From Planctomycetota bacterium (GTDB lineage: Bacteria; Planctomycetota; Planctomycetia; Planctomycetales; Planctomycetaceae): 5,823 bases of DNA. Positions within the stretch are counted from its first letter, which is position 1. The number at the start of each line of letters is the position of its first letter. The DNA lies in contig JAADHY010000457.1 in assembly GCA_013151585.1 (NCBI GenBank), positions 1 through 5,823 of the forward strand, written 5' to 3'. Made by a program: the position numbers and the translations under genes. The notes under the pieces were generated by a model. It had not been told where the DNA came from and did not search any database. It saw only the letters and a program-made list of their open reading frames with translations. Shown here piece by piece: positions 1 through 5,785 of this stretch.

Positions 1-642
1 AGATTGGCGTGCACTGCCTGCGCCGCTGTGCTGCCAAGGTCAACGGTGACCCCGCCCACTTCGCTGAAGAACACCAGCCAGTCTCTCCCGCCTCCGGCCA
101 GCTCTTCAAGCGTATCACTGCCCAGCGGCGCGTAGAGCCCGAACTCATAACTGTCGTCCCCCAAGCCCCCCCGCAGCGTGTCGTTGCCACCGCCTCCTTC
201 CAGCGTGTCGTCCAGGGCCGATCCGATGACCAAGTCGTTCCCGTCCCCAGCCACCAGACGCGTGTTGAATCCCGGCTGCGTGAAGTCGGTCGGCGTGACG
301 CCCGACAGATCAATCGTGTTATCGAAATTGCCAACGGCCGTTACGAGAATCTGGACGACCGAACTAGCGAGTACGGCTCCTGTTTCGGGATCGGCACCGT
401 TGATCTTCACGTTGCCGCCCGCGACGGTCACGGCGACCGCGTCGTTCGCATCAATGTCGATCGACAGGATTCCCGTCGCGCCGTCAAAAGCGGACGTAAC
501 AGCCAGCAGCGTCCGGTCCTCCAACCATTCCACCGCCGGCCCCAACCATCCGCCCGCCGGGTTTTCCTCGGCCTCGCCGCGCTCGTTTTCGCGGCCGCTG
601 CAACTTCTCTCTCAACCCAGCCAACCACCAACGACGAATCAT
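1..642 (-). CDS. RTX-repeat, LEPR-motif planctomycete surface/secreted protein; 5' part only, frameshifted near the N-terminus
   Basis: This is the beginning of a large calcium-binding exported protein; the 3' end lies beyond the window. I see a basic N-terminus (MIRRWW..., many Arg/Lys), then VEWLEDRTLLAV at about residues 37-48, the motif found at the start of many giant planctomycete extracellular proteins. A beta-rich stretch (about 49-130) follows, then RTX nonapeptides at about 131-167 (GDGNDLVIG, GGGNDTLRG, GLGDDSYEF). In the family such repeats bind calcium as a parallel beta-roll outside the cell. The start at 642 is chosen because GGAG (650-653) sits 7 nt upstream. The ATG frame closes at 484, whereas the LEDR/RTX frame is open from 611 to the left edge, so one base must be skipped between them. 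Removing one base of the C4 run at 540-543 (G4 on the coding strand) gives RMVGPAVEWLEDR. The RTX and LEDR assignments are firm; the exact repair and the ligand or role are inferred. Confidence 0.8.
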
Positions 643-649
643 CACTCGA

Positions 650-653
650 CTCC
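650..653 (-). promoter_or_regulatory. Ribosome binding site of the RTX gene
   Basis: GGAG on the minus strand lies 7 nt before the ATG at 642. It decides the start: the frame that carries the LEDR motif has no comparable start signal of its own, which supports the view that the basic N-terminus belongs to the same protein. Confidence 0.5.
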
Positions 654-671
654 ATCAATGTCAACACACGC

Positions 672-700
672 ACACAACATCGACGCGACGCTGCTGTCAA
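672..700 (-). promoter_or_regulatory. Possible promoter of the RTX gene
   Basis: On the minus strand a perfect TTGACA (695-700) is followed after 17 nt by TTGTGT (672-677), a weak -10 with 3 of 6 matches to TATAAT. This would start transcription near 665 and leave a leader of about 20 nt before the ATG at 642. A second TTGACA lies at 659-664, too close to the start to serve the same gene. The spacing is ideal but the -10 is poor, so this is tentative. Confidence 0.3.
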
Positions 701-826
701 AGCCCACTCGCGGAATAACCATGGTGACCCACCCATGGAACCTCCGCACCCGAGTGATCACACCTGCCACAACGGTTCGCTCTGACGCAGCACACGAGGG
801 CGCAGAACAGCACCTTCGCGGTTATC

Positions 827-862
827 AAGAGAAAGTGTGCCGCGGTAGCGACATCGCGGCAC
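827..862 (-). terminator. Terminator-like hairpin ending the orphan minus-strand unit
   Basis: A perfect 8-bp GC-rich stem (837-844 with 855-862; GTGCCGCG pairing CGCGGCAC) has a 10-nt loop. In minus-strand reading it is followed by ACTTTCTCTT, a broken but pyrimidine-rich tail. The opposite side has no T-rich tail, which sets the direction. The tail is not a pure T run, so intrinsic termination would be imperfect. Confidence 0.35.
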
Positions 863-962
863 CAATCACAGGGCCGCAACGATATCCCCACGCGGGACGG
901 ACGCTCACAGGCGCCGGTATTTCACCGCTTGGCCCGCAAATTCAAGCAATAGAGCTGCCCCA

Positions 963-1030
963 CTGCTCAAGCGGTCCTGCTTCCTCCGACCTCCAAGCGC
1001 GGCATATCTTTCGGAACAGGCCCCGAGCAG
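963..1030 (-). other. Strong two-part RNA stem-loop within the orphan unit
   Basis: In minus-strand reading, CTGCTCGGG (1022-1030) pairs with CTTGAGCAG (963-971), including two G.U pairs. CCTGTTCC (1013-1020) pairs with GGAAGCAGG (976-984) with one bulged A. The helices are separated by one base on one side and four on the other, and the loop spans 985-1012. The fold is inferred by hand from complementarity; its stability and conservation are not tested. Confidence 0.35.
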
Positions 1031-1237
1031 CCGTTCGCCCCACCAGATGTTTCTCCCAATTGGTTTGCGGACGGTGGTGCCCCCGTGCCGCTCCCAATTT
1101 CGGTTTTTCTGAAGAGACGATTGACGTGTCGAAAGATGACTCGACGATAGGGTTCGGTGCCCACTCCGCTTCTTTCTTGCCCCGCTTGCTCGGACGGCAA
1201 GACCACTTTGCACCGTTTTGAAATTCGACAATACGAC

Positions 1238-1265
1238 ATTACAAAAGTCCGGTTTCTCCTGTCAA
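1238..1265 (-). promoter_or_regulatory. Near-consensus sigma70-type promoter, minus strand
   Basis: A perfect TTGACA (1260-1265) is followed after 16 nt by TGTAAT (1238-1243), which matches TATAAT at 5 of 6 positions. It is the best promoter-like sequence I found in the window. Transcription would begin near 1231 and run left. No recognised coding gene begins downstream for nearly 600 nt, so its product is unknown. Confidence 0.5.
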
Positions 1266-1558
1266 GCCCTCGATGGCCGACAATTTACGCCTCTTGATCC
1301 CTTTTGATTCGGCGCGAATCCTCTTTGAGCGTCCATCGCGTTTCAGACCGTGCGCGCTCGCGTCGGGTCGGGCGGCCTGACCCGCGACTAGCGTGCACGG
1401 CTCATCTCACAACTCGCAACCAAACTGCGGCAAAGCGCCGAGATCGATGACGGCCACCTGTCGCTTCATCCGGACCATCCCAAAAGTCGGCTTTTTTGCC
1501 GCGGCGACGCCTGGCCGCGAGCTCATCCATCGGAGCTCGCGCTGCAAAGCGAGGGGTT
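1266..1558. other. Non-coding stretch between the hydrolase end and the orphan promoter
   Basis: I see no credible gene in these 293 bases. They hold three small inverted repeats: a 6-bp stem with 3-nt loop at 1306-1320 (GATTCG/CGAATC), an 8-bp stem with 5-nt loop and one G.T pair at 1364-1384, and a 9-bp stem at 1516-1541 listed separately. A T6 run lies at about 1492-1497. No tRNA cloverleaf is apparent by eye. Confidence 0.5.
1516..1541 (-). terminator. Hairpin just downstream of the carbon-nitrogen hydrolase gene
   Basis: A perfect 9-bp inverted repeat (CGCGAGCTC at 1516-1524, GAGCTCGCG at 1533-1541) with an 8-nt loop begins 17 nt after the stop codon of the minus-strand hydrolase. Its place and GC content suit 3'-end formation or mRNA protection. 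No T tract follows on the minus strand, so it is not a classical intrinsic terminator. Confidence 0.35.
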
Positions 1559-2450
1559 TCAGAGCTGTTTGTTGGGTAGCGAGAAGCTCAAAGCGTTCTT
1601 TTCCGCTTGGAGACGCACGGCTTCGACCATCGCTTTCCACGAGGAACGCAGGAACTGCGGGCGTTGAAGGCTGCGTTCCGCGTAGACCCGACTCGCTTTG
1701 GTCAGGTCCAATGTTGCCACCAGCACAGTCTCGGTCTCGTTGTCGGCTAAAGCCAACACGCGTTCGTCAGGGGCCACGATCTTGGAATCGCCCGCCGACC
1801 ACTTGCCTTCGGGCTGAGGTCCGACCGTGTTGGCGAACATAGTAGACCGCGTTCTCGAACGCTCGAGCGGGAATCCCGTCGCGTCCGCCGCGTTTTTTGC
1901 GCGAAACCGAAAGTGGGTCCAAGCCGGCGTTCGGATGAAAGATAATCCGCGCGCCGGCCATGACCGCCAACCGAACCAACTCGGGATAGCGACGCTCATG
2001 GCAAATGATCGTCGTCGCCGGCACACCATCCACGTCGAACAACGCAATCGCGTTCCCTGGTGTGAACCATTGGGTGTCGCGAGGCGTGAGCTGACACTTC
2101 GCATAGCAATATGTGATCCGGCCGTCCCGGTTGATGACCACCAGGCAGTTGTAAAGCCGGCGTCCTCGAAAGACAGGCGAGCCCACCAGAACGTTCACGT
2201 GCCGCGTGGAAGCCATCTGACAGACGCGGTCCAGGGCATCGCGGATCGTCGCCGACTTCAACTGGTCGAAGTCGTAGACGTAACTGGTCACTGCGCATTC
2301 CGGAAACAGTACGACGTCCGCCCGTCGCCGCACAGCTATGTCCAGGGCTCGCTCGATCGCTGCCAGATTCTCCTCAATCGTCGGCCGGTACGTCATCTGC
2401 ACGGCCGCGACCCGGAGTTTGTCGCGCTTTTGCGTCTGCTTGGTTTCCAT
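1559..2450 (-). CDS. Carbon-nitrogen hydrolase (nitrilase superfamily), interrupted by a frameshift
   Basis: This family hydrolyses non-peptide C-N bonds (amides, carbamoyl groups or nitriles) through a cysteine thioester in the cytoplasm; the substrate here cannot be told. Repaired length is about 297 residues, normal for the family. Visible landmarks are the N-terminal strand LRVAAVQMT (about 12-20), catalytic Glu51 in VVLFPECAVTSY, Lys118 in CYAKCQLTP, and Cys150 in the nucleophile elbow TTIICHERRYPEL. No Glu lies between Lys118 and Cys150, where many relatives keep a second structural Glu; Asp124 is the nearest acid. Near 1836-1842 the frame breaks after NAVYYV and resumes as FANTVGPQ...WSAGDSKIV, both classic for the family; a net two-base loss fits best. 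The ATG at 2450 is preferred, with GGAGG (2460-2464) 9 nt upstream; a GTG at 2453 directly precedes it. It follows the Uma2 gene on the same strand after 102 nt. Confidence 0.85.
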
Positions 2451-2552
2451 CACGCTCAGCCTCCAATATGTAGAAGACGCATTCCCGCTTGCCCCACAAT
2501 CGGCGAATTGCCGGAAAAGAATTCACGCCCGCTCATCCGACGACGGACCCGA

Positions 2553-3158
2553 CTACTGAGTCGAAGGAAGTTCGGCTTGACTGGATTCGTCCTCACCGCG
2601 GCGAATCGCGAGCTTCTCGCCGGGAACGCTACGAAACTGGATGCCCGTCGCTGGGTTCTGCAGCCACCGGTCGAAGCCGGCTTGGTGCCGAACGTACTCA
2701 CCGCCTTCCAAAACGAACAGCTCTAACTGCCGAGTGTCTCGGTGGATAATCCACACCTCGGGAACGCCCAGCTCGGCGTAGAAAGGGAGCTTTTCATACG
2801 CTTCGTCTCCCGGAGCATGAATCTCGATCACCACCGCGGGCGCCCCCTCGAAATACTCGTTTCGATCAATGTGGAACCGCTCCGGAGTCAGCAAGACCAG
2901 GTCGGGAATCCGGTAGTTTTTGTCTGGCCATCCGCCGGGCGGAGCCACGTTGATTTGGTGGTAAACGCGATTGCCCAAGGGCTGAGCCCAATGCATTCGC
3001 AGCCATGTCTCGAGCTCCCACTCAATGTTTTGATGCAGTCTGTTGGGTGCTGGCGGCATGTGCAGAACTCCGTCCCACATCTCATCCCATTGATCCGCTC
3101 CGGTCTTTTTCCGCCATTCCAAAATGTGATCCGGCACGGAAGCCATAACCGCTTTCAT
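2553..3158 (-). CDS. Uma2-family protein (DUF820, PD-(D/E)xK nuclease-like fold)
   Basis: Uma2 proteins share a restriction-endonuclease-like fold and are called putative endonucleases; their biological role is unsettled, and they occur in many copies in cyanobacteria and planctomycetes. The 201-residue product is full length for the family. I see W28-D29-G30 in the early strand, IPDLVLL with Asp86, VVIEIHAPGDEAYEKL with Glu112 and Lys123, and the hallmark YAELGVPEVWIIHRDTRQLELF at about 127-148. The putative metal-binding set Asp86, Glu112 and Lys123 is intact. Many relatives have a Ser three residues after this Glu; here it is Ala115. The ATG at 3158 is chosen because GGGAG (3167-3171) lies 8 nt upstream; an in-frame ATG at 3179 would overlap that site. 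It is divergent from the GlmL operon and upstream of the hydrolase gene on the same strand. No antitoxin-like partner is visible. Confidence 0.88.
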   Translation of the reverse strand: MKAVMASVPDHILEWRKKTGADQWDEMWDGVLHMPPAPNRLHQNIEWELETWLRMHWAQPLGNRVYHQINVAPPGGWPDKNYRIPDLVLLTPERFHIDRNEYFEGAPAVVIEIHAPGDEAYEKLPFYAELGVPEVWIIHRDTRQLELFVLEGGEYVRHQAGFDRWLQNPATGIQFRSVPGEKLAIRRGEDESSQAELPSTQ

Positions 3159-3166
3159 GGAAAGGT

Positions 3167-3171
3167 CTCCC
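3167..3171 (-). promoter_or_regulatory. Ribosome binding site deciding the Uma2 start
   Basis: GGGAG lies 8 nt before the ATG at 3158. It would fall within the coding sequence if the upstream in-frame ATG at 3179 were used, so it favours the shorter 201-aa product beginning MKAVMASVPDH. Confidence 0.5.
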
Positions 3172-3492
3172 GGAGGCATGCAACGATATCTGACTCACGA
3201 GCGCACGCTGAATTCAAGAGGAGCGCTCCCAACGAACGCCCCAGCGCGACTCTGGCGTTTCCCTCGGGGACATTCTACACTGCTGACGCGAATCCGTACA
3301 CGTTTTCCGTTCACCAGGATCAAGTTAGCCGGGGCGTGCTGCGGCCCAGCCGATAGTTTCTACCAGTTTGCCGTCCCGCAGCCCACGACCTGCCGCTCCA
3401 TTCAGCCAGCTCCCCGCTATCTGCACGACGACGGGCTCTGCCGCCGCGCAACTTTACCGAAATCTCCCAAGTTCCGCTGGACGCACTTCGCT

Positions 3493-3510
3493 CGAATCGA
3501 CTACGATTCG
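3493..3510. repeat. Short perfect inverted repeat, operator-like
   Basis: CGAATCG and CGATTCG are separated by 4 nt, about 100 nt before the start of the small gene that leads the GlmL operon. It could bind a dimeric regulator. The location is the only support for a role. Confidence 0.25.
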
Positions 3511-3537
3511 CCCCCGATGGGACGCGGCTTGCCAGGC

Positions 3538-3562
3538 GGTGCGCCTCGCGCGCCGAGGCACC
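3538..3562 (+). other. GC-rich imperfect hairpin in the leader of the GlmL operon
   Basis: GGTG pairs with CACC, and CCTCG with CGAGG, with a 2-nt bulge and a 5-nt loop. It lies 50 nt before the chosen GTG start at 3613. It may be a leader structure or chance in GC-rich DNA. Confidence 0.2.
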
Positions 3563-3612
3563 GTGCGAGCGGCGACGATCAGCGGGAAACCGATCGCAGA
3601 GGAACGGGACCG

Positions 3613-3927
3613 GTGCATTGGTTGAAACATGCGTTTGCGGTGGAAACGCCCGGCGCGGCCGAGCCGACCGAGCAGGAGCGGGAGCTGGTTGAGCGGCTGT
3701 GTGCGGCGATCGTCCGGCGGCGGCTGACGCCCGCGGCCCTGGTCTTCCTGGAAATGGCTCGGCCGCTGAACTTCTTGGGCGCCCAGGCCTTGCATTTTTT
3801 CATGCCTTTCGTCTCCGCCGTGACGGACGCCGACGGCCCAAAACATTTCGCCGCTTTTCTCGAAAAACGCGGCTCGATCGAATACATCACCCGCCGGCTT
3901 GAGGAGTTGGAGAGCACGCAGGGATGA
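3613..3927 (+). CDS. Small conserved-looking protein coupled to GlmL, function unknown
   Basis: I do not recognise a named family. The 104-residue product has no signal peptide and is largely helical in appearance: a charged helix at about 18-37 (EQERELVERLCAAIVRRR), a hydrophobic segment TPAALVFLEMARPLNFLG at about 39-56 leading into a Phe/His-rich run ALHFFMPFVSAV (59-70), and a charged C-terminal helix (about 79-102). Codon use and composition match the next gene. Its stop overlaps the next start as ATGA, strong evidence of translational coupling and a shared task with the GlmL homologue. The frame is open far upstream, but that part looks non-coding. GTG at 3613 is chosen with GAGG about 10 nt upstream; TTG at 3622 is an alternative, and an ATG at 3517 would add an unconvincing, Arg/Gly-rich extension. 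A role as partner or adaptor of the ATPase is inference from coupling. Confidence 0.65.
   Translation: MHWLKHAFAVETPGAAEPTEQERELVERLCAAIVRRRLTPAALVFLEMARPLNFLGAQALHFFMPFVSAVTDADGPKHFAAFLEKRGSIEYITRRLEELESTQG
3909..3914 (+). promoter_or_regulatory. Ribosome binding site of the GlmL homologue
   Basis: GGAGAG lies inside the end of the 104-aa gene, 9 nt before the ATG at 3924. Together with the ATGA overlap, this places the two genes under coupled translation. Confidence 0.5.
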
Positions 3928-5732
3928 GTCATCTCGATCCGGACCGCATCAACGTCATCCTCGCCACCGACTGCGGCAGCACGACGACCAAGGCCATCTT
4001 GATCGAAAAAGTCGACGGCCATTACCGCCAGACCTTTCGTGGCGAGGCACCGACGACGGTCGAAGAGCCGGCGGCGGACGTGACCGTCGGCGTGATCAAC
4101 GCGGTGACCGAGGTGGGCGAGCTGGCTGGACGGCGGCTGGTCGACGAGCAGGGCCGGCTGATCCGCCCGGCTGCGGGCCACGACGGCTGCGACATCTACA
4201 TCTCGACCTCCAGCGCCGGCGGAGGGCTGCAGATGATGGTCGCCGGCGTGGTGCGCGAGATGACGGCCGCCAGCGCCAAGCGGGCCGCGCTGGGAGCCGG
4301 GGCGATCGTCATGGACGTCATCGCTTCCAACGACCGGCGGCTGCCGCATCAGCAGATTCAACGCATCCGCGAGCTGCGGCCTGACATGATCCTCATCTCC
4401 GGCGGAACCGACGGCGGAACCACGACCCATGTGGTCAAGATCGCCGAGCTGATCGCTCCGGCCAAGCCTCAGCCGCGCTTCGGCAGCAAATATCGCATGC
4501 CGATCATCTACGCGGGCAACAAAGATGCTGCTCCGCTCATCGAGAAAACCTTCGACGACAGCTTCGCTCTGTCGATCGTGCCCAACCTGCGGCCCGTGCT
4601 GGAACGGGAAAACCTCGGCCCGGCCCGCGACCGCATCCACGATTTGTTCCTCGAACACGTCATGGCACACGCTCCCGGCTACGACAAGCTGATGAGTTGG
4701 GTCGATGCGCCGATCATGCCGACACCCGGCGCGGTGGGCAACATCCTGCAGACAATCGCTGAGCGACAAGGCATCAACGTCGTGGGCGTCGACATCGGCG
4801 GTGCCACGACCGACGTCTTCAGCGTCTTTGACGGCACGTTCAACCGCACGGTCAGCGCGAATCTGGGAATGAGCTACTCAATTTCGAACGTCTGCGCCGA
4901 GGCGACTCTGCCGCGCATTTTGCGTTGGGTCCACTTCGACATGGACGAGCGGGAACTGCGCAATCGGGTCAAGAACAAAATGATCCGGCCGACGACGATC
5001 CCGCAGACGTTGGAGGCGTTGGTGTTTGAGCAGGCCGTGGCGCGCGAGGCGTTGCGGCTCGCGTACGCTCAGCACAAGGAGTTCGCCACCACGCTGAAAG
5101 GCGTGCAGCAGCAGCGAACGGTCGGCGACACCTTCAGCCAGCAGGTCGGCGGCCAGACGATCGTTGATGAAATGAAACTGGACTTGCTGGTCGCCTCCGG
5201 CGGCGTCCTGTCGCACGCGCCGCGCATGCAGCAGACGGCCGCGATGTTGATCGACGCCTTCCAGCCGGAAGGTTTCACCACCCTGGCCAAGGACAGCATT
5301 TTCATGATGCCGCACTTGGGCGTGTTGGCTCAGGTGCATGCGCAGGCGGCGCTGGAGGTCTTCGAGCGGGACTGCCTGATCTATCTGGGCACGTGCATCG
5401 CGCCGCGTGGCACCGGCAAGCCAGGCAAACCGTGCTTTCAGTACCTCGTCGAAGCCGAAGGCTTTCGTGACGAAGGCGAGATGGCCTTCGGCGAACTGAA
5501 GCGGCTGCCGTTGGAGCCCGATCAAACCGCCCGCGTGACCGTGCGTCCGGCGCGCGGGTTCGATGTTGGAGCCGGCCCCGGGAAAGAACTCACTCGCGAA
5601 GTAAAAGGCGGCACAGTTGGATTGATCCTGGATGCGCGCGGTCGCCCGTTACAGTTCGGCGATGACCCGGCCGCGACGCGGCAACAAGTCGCCCAATGGT
5701 ACGCCGCTCTGGACTTGTACCCACAGCGGTAA
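3924..5732 (+). CDS. glmL: Glutamate mutase L (GlmL/MutL) family ATPase, putative B12-mutase reactivase
   Basis: The family belongs to the ASKHA (actin/Hsp70/sugar kinase) fold. In clostridia it is encoded between the two subunits of adenosylcobalamin-dependent glutamate mutase and is thought to act as an ATP-dependent chaperone that reactivates or loads the enzyme. Visible ATPase landmarks are the first phosphate loop ATDCGSTTTKA (14-24), the glycine loop STSSAGGGL (94-102), SGGTDGGTT (159-167), the second phosphate loop GVDIGGATTDVFSV (288-301), and the adenosine-type loop VASGGVLSH (423-431). No signal peptide or membrane segment is seen, so it is cytoplasmic. At 602 residues it is longer than the ~460-residue clostridial form; the extra part lies mainly after about residue 500 and looks beta-rich (FQYLVEAEG, ARVTVRPARGFDVG, GTVGLILDARGRPL). 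ATG 3924 is supported by GGAGAG at 3909-3914. No mutase is in the window, so its client is unknown. Confidence 0.9.
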   Translation: MSHLDPDRINVILATDCGSTTTKAILIEKVDGHYRQTFRGEAPTTVEEPAADVTVGVINAVTEVGELAGRRLVDEQGRLIRPAAGHDGCDIYISTSSAGGGLQMMVAGVVREMTAASAKRAALGAGAIVMDVIASNDRRLPHQQIQRIRELRPDMILISGGTDGGTTTHVVKIAELIAPAKPQPRFGSKYRMPIIYAGNKDAAPLIEKTFDDSFALSIVPNLRPVLERENLGPARDRIHDLFLEHVMAHAPGYDKLMSWVDAPIMPTPGAVGNILQTIAERQGINVVGVDIGGATTDVFSVFDGTFNRTVSANLGMSYSISNVCAEATLPRILRWVHFDMDERELRNRVKNKMIRPTTIPQTLEALVFEQAVAREALRLAYAQHKEFATTLKGVQQQRTVGDTFSQQVGGQTIVDEMKLDLLVASGGVLSHAPRMQQTAAMLIDAFQPEGFTTLAKDSIFMMPHLGVLAQVHAQAALEVFERDCLIYLGTCIAPRGTGKPGKPCFQYLVEAEGFRDEGEMAFGELKRLPLEPDQTARVTVRPARGFDVGAGPGKELTREVKGGTVGLILDARGRPLQFGDDPAATRQQVAQWYAALDLYPQR

Positions 5733-5758
5733 GCCCAGTTGGGTGACGGCGGACGGAA

Positions 5759-5785
5759 CACGGACTGGCACGGACAAACACGGAC
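5759..5785. repeat. Three CACGGAC units with exact 10-bp spacing
   Basis: CACGGAC begins at 5759, 5769 and 5779, separated by TGG and AAA. Related GGACGG and GACGGAC words flank it on both sides. It lies 27 nt after the GlmL stop in non-coding DNA. The rest of 5733-5823 shows no gene and no clear terminator. Confidence 0.55.

Larger units (their letters stand above)
825..1232 (-). ncRNA. Candidate orphan non-coding RNA between a promoter and a terminator-like hairpin
   Basis: A near-consensus promoter (1238-1265) and a terminator-like hairpin (837-862), both on the minus strand, bracket about 400 nt with no protein I recognise. The open frames inside are poor: a 90-aa frame (967-1239) has its ATG overlapping the -10 element, and a 108-aa frame (905-1231) needs a TTG at the predicted transcription start. 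Neither has a ribosome site. The RNA can form a long stem-loop at 963-1030: a 9-bp outer helix (1022-1030 with 963-971, two G.U pairs) and an 8-bp inner helix (1013-1020 with 976-984, one bulge). A competing helix joins 925-931 and 968-974. I checked by eye for hallmarks of tmRNA, RNase P RNA and tRNA and found none; there is partial resemblance to the SRP RNA apical motif at 977-992. It could instead be a leader, a small-protein gene or chance. Confidence 0.25.
3172..3612. other. Divergent intergenic region between Uma2 and the GlmL operon
   Basis: These ~440 bases open in some frames but show no recognisable protein. They contain a 10-bp perfect palindrome GGAGCGCTCC (3220-3229), a 6-bp inverted repeat AACGCC/GGCGTT (3235-3240 and 3254-3259), a 7-bp inverted repeat CGAATCG-acta-CGATTCG (3493-3510), and an imperfect GC-rich hairpin (3538-3562). 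A TAGAAT (3272-3277, minus) could be a -10 for Uma2, but its -35 is poor. I found no convincing plus-strand promoter for the GlmL operon. Confidence 0.45.

Noticed and set aside
940..980. Possible RNase P RNA, from a GCTTGAGCAGTG stretch on the minus strand
   Set aside because: The conserved core elements expected around it (GAGGAAAGTCC on the 5' side, ACAGA on the 3' side) are absent.
1145..1175. tRNA or tmRNA T-arm-like GGGTTCGG on the plus strand
   Set aside because: The flanking bases give only a 3-bp stem, and no acceptor or anticodon arm can be built.
178..1221. Long plus-strand open frame of 347 codons
   Set aside because: Its first part is antisense to the RTX repeats, its composition is Ser/Pro/Arg-rich as expected of a shadow frame, and no family motif is visible.
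967..1239. 90-codon minus-strand frame as a small gene
   Set aside because: Its ATG overlaps the predicted -10 element, it has no ribosome site, and its Gly/Arg/Ser-rich product matches nothing I recognise. Kept only as an alternative to the non-coding RNA.
1364..1384. Hairpin as an intrinsic terminator
   Set aside because: It has an 8-bp stem with one G.T pair and no T-rich tail on either strand, and no gene ends beside it.
1827..2726. Plus-strand open frame of 299 codons
   Set aside because: It is antisense to the carbon-nitrogen hydrolase and the end of the Uma2 gene, both of which have conserved motifs.
3579..4769. Long minus-strand open frame of 396 codons
   Set aside because: It lies opposite the clear GlmL gene and shows the Asp/His/Arg-rich composition of an antisense shadow in GC-rich DNA.
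5759..5785. CRISPR array
   Set aside because: The units are 7 bp with 3-bp gaps, far too short for repeats and spacers, and no cas gene is near.
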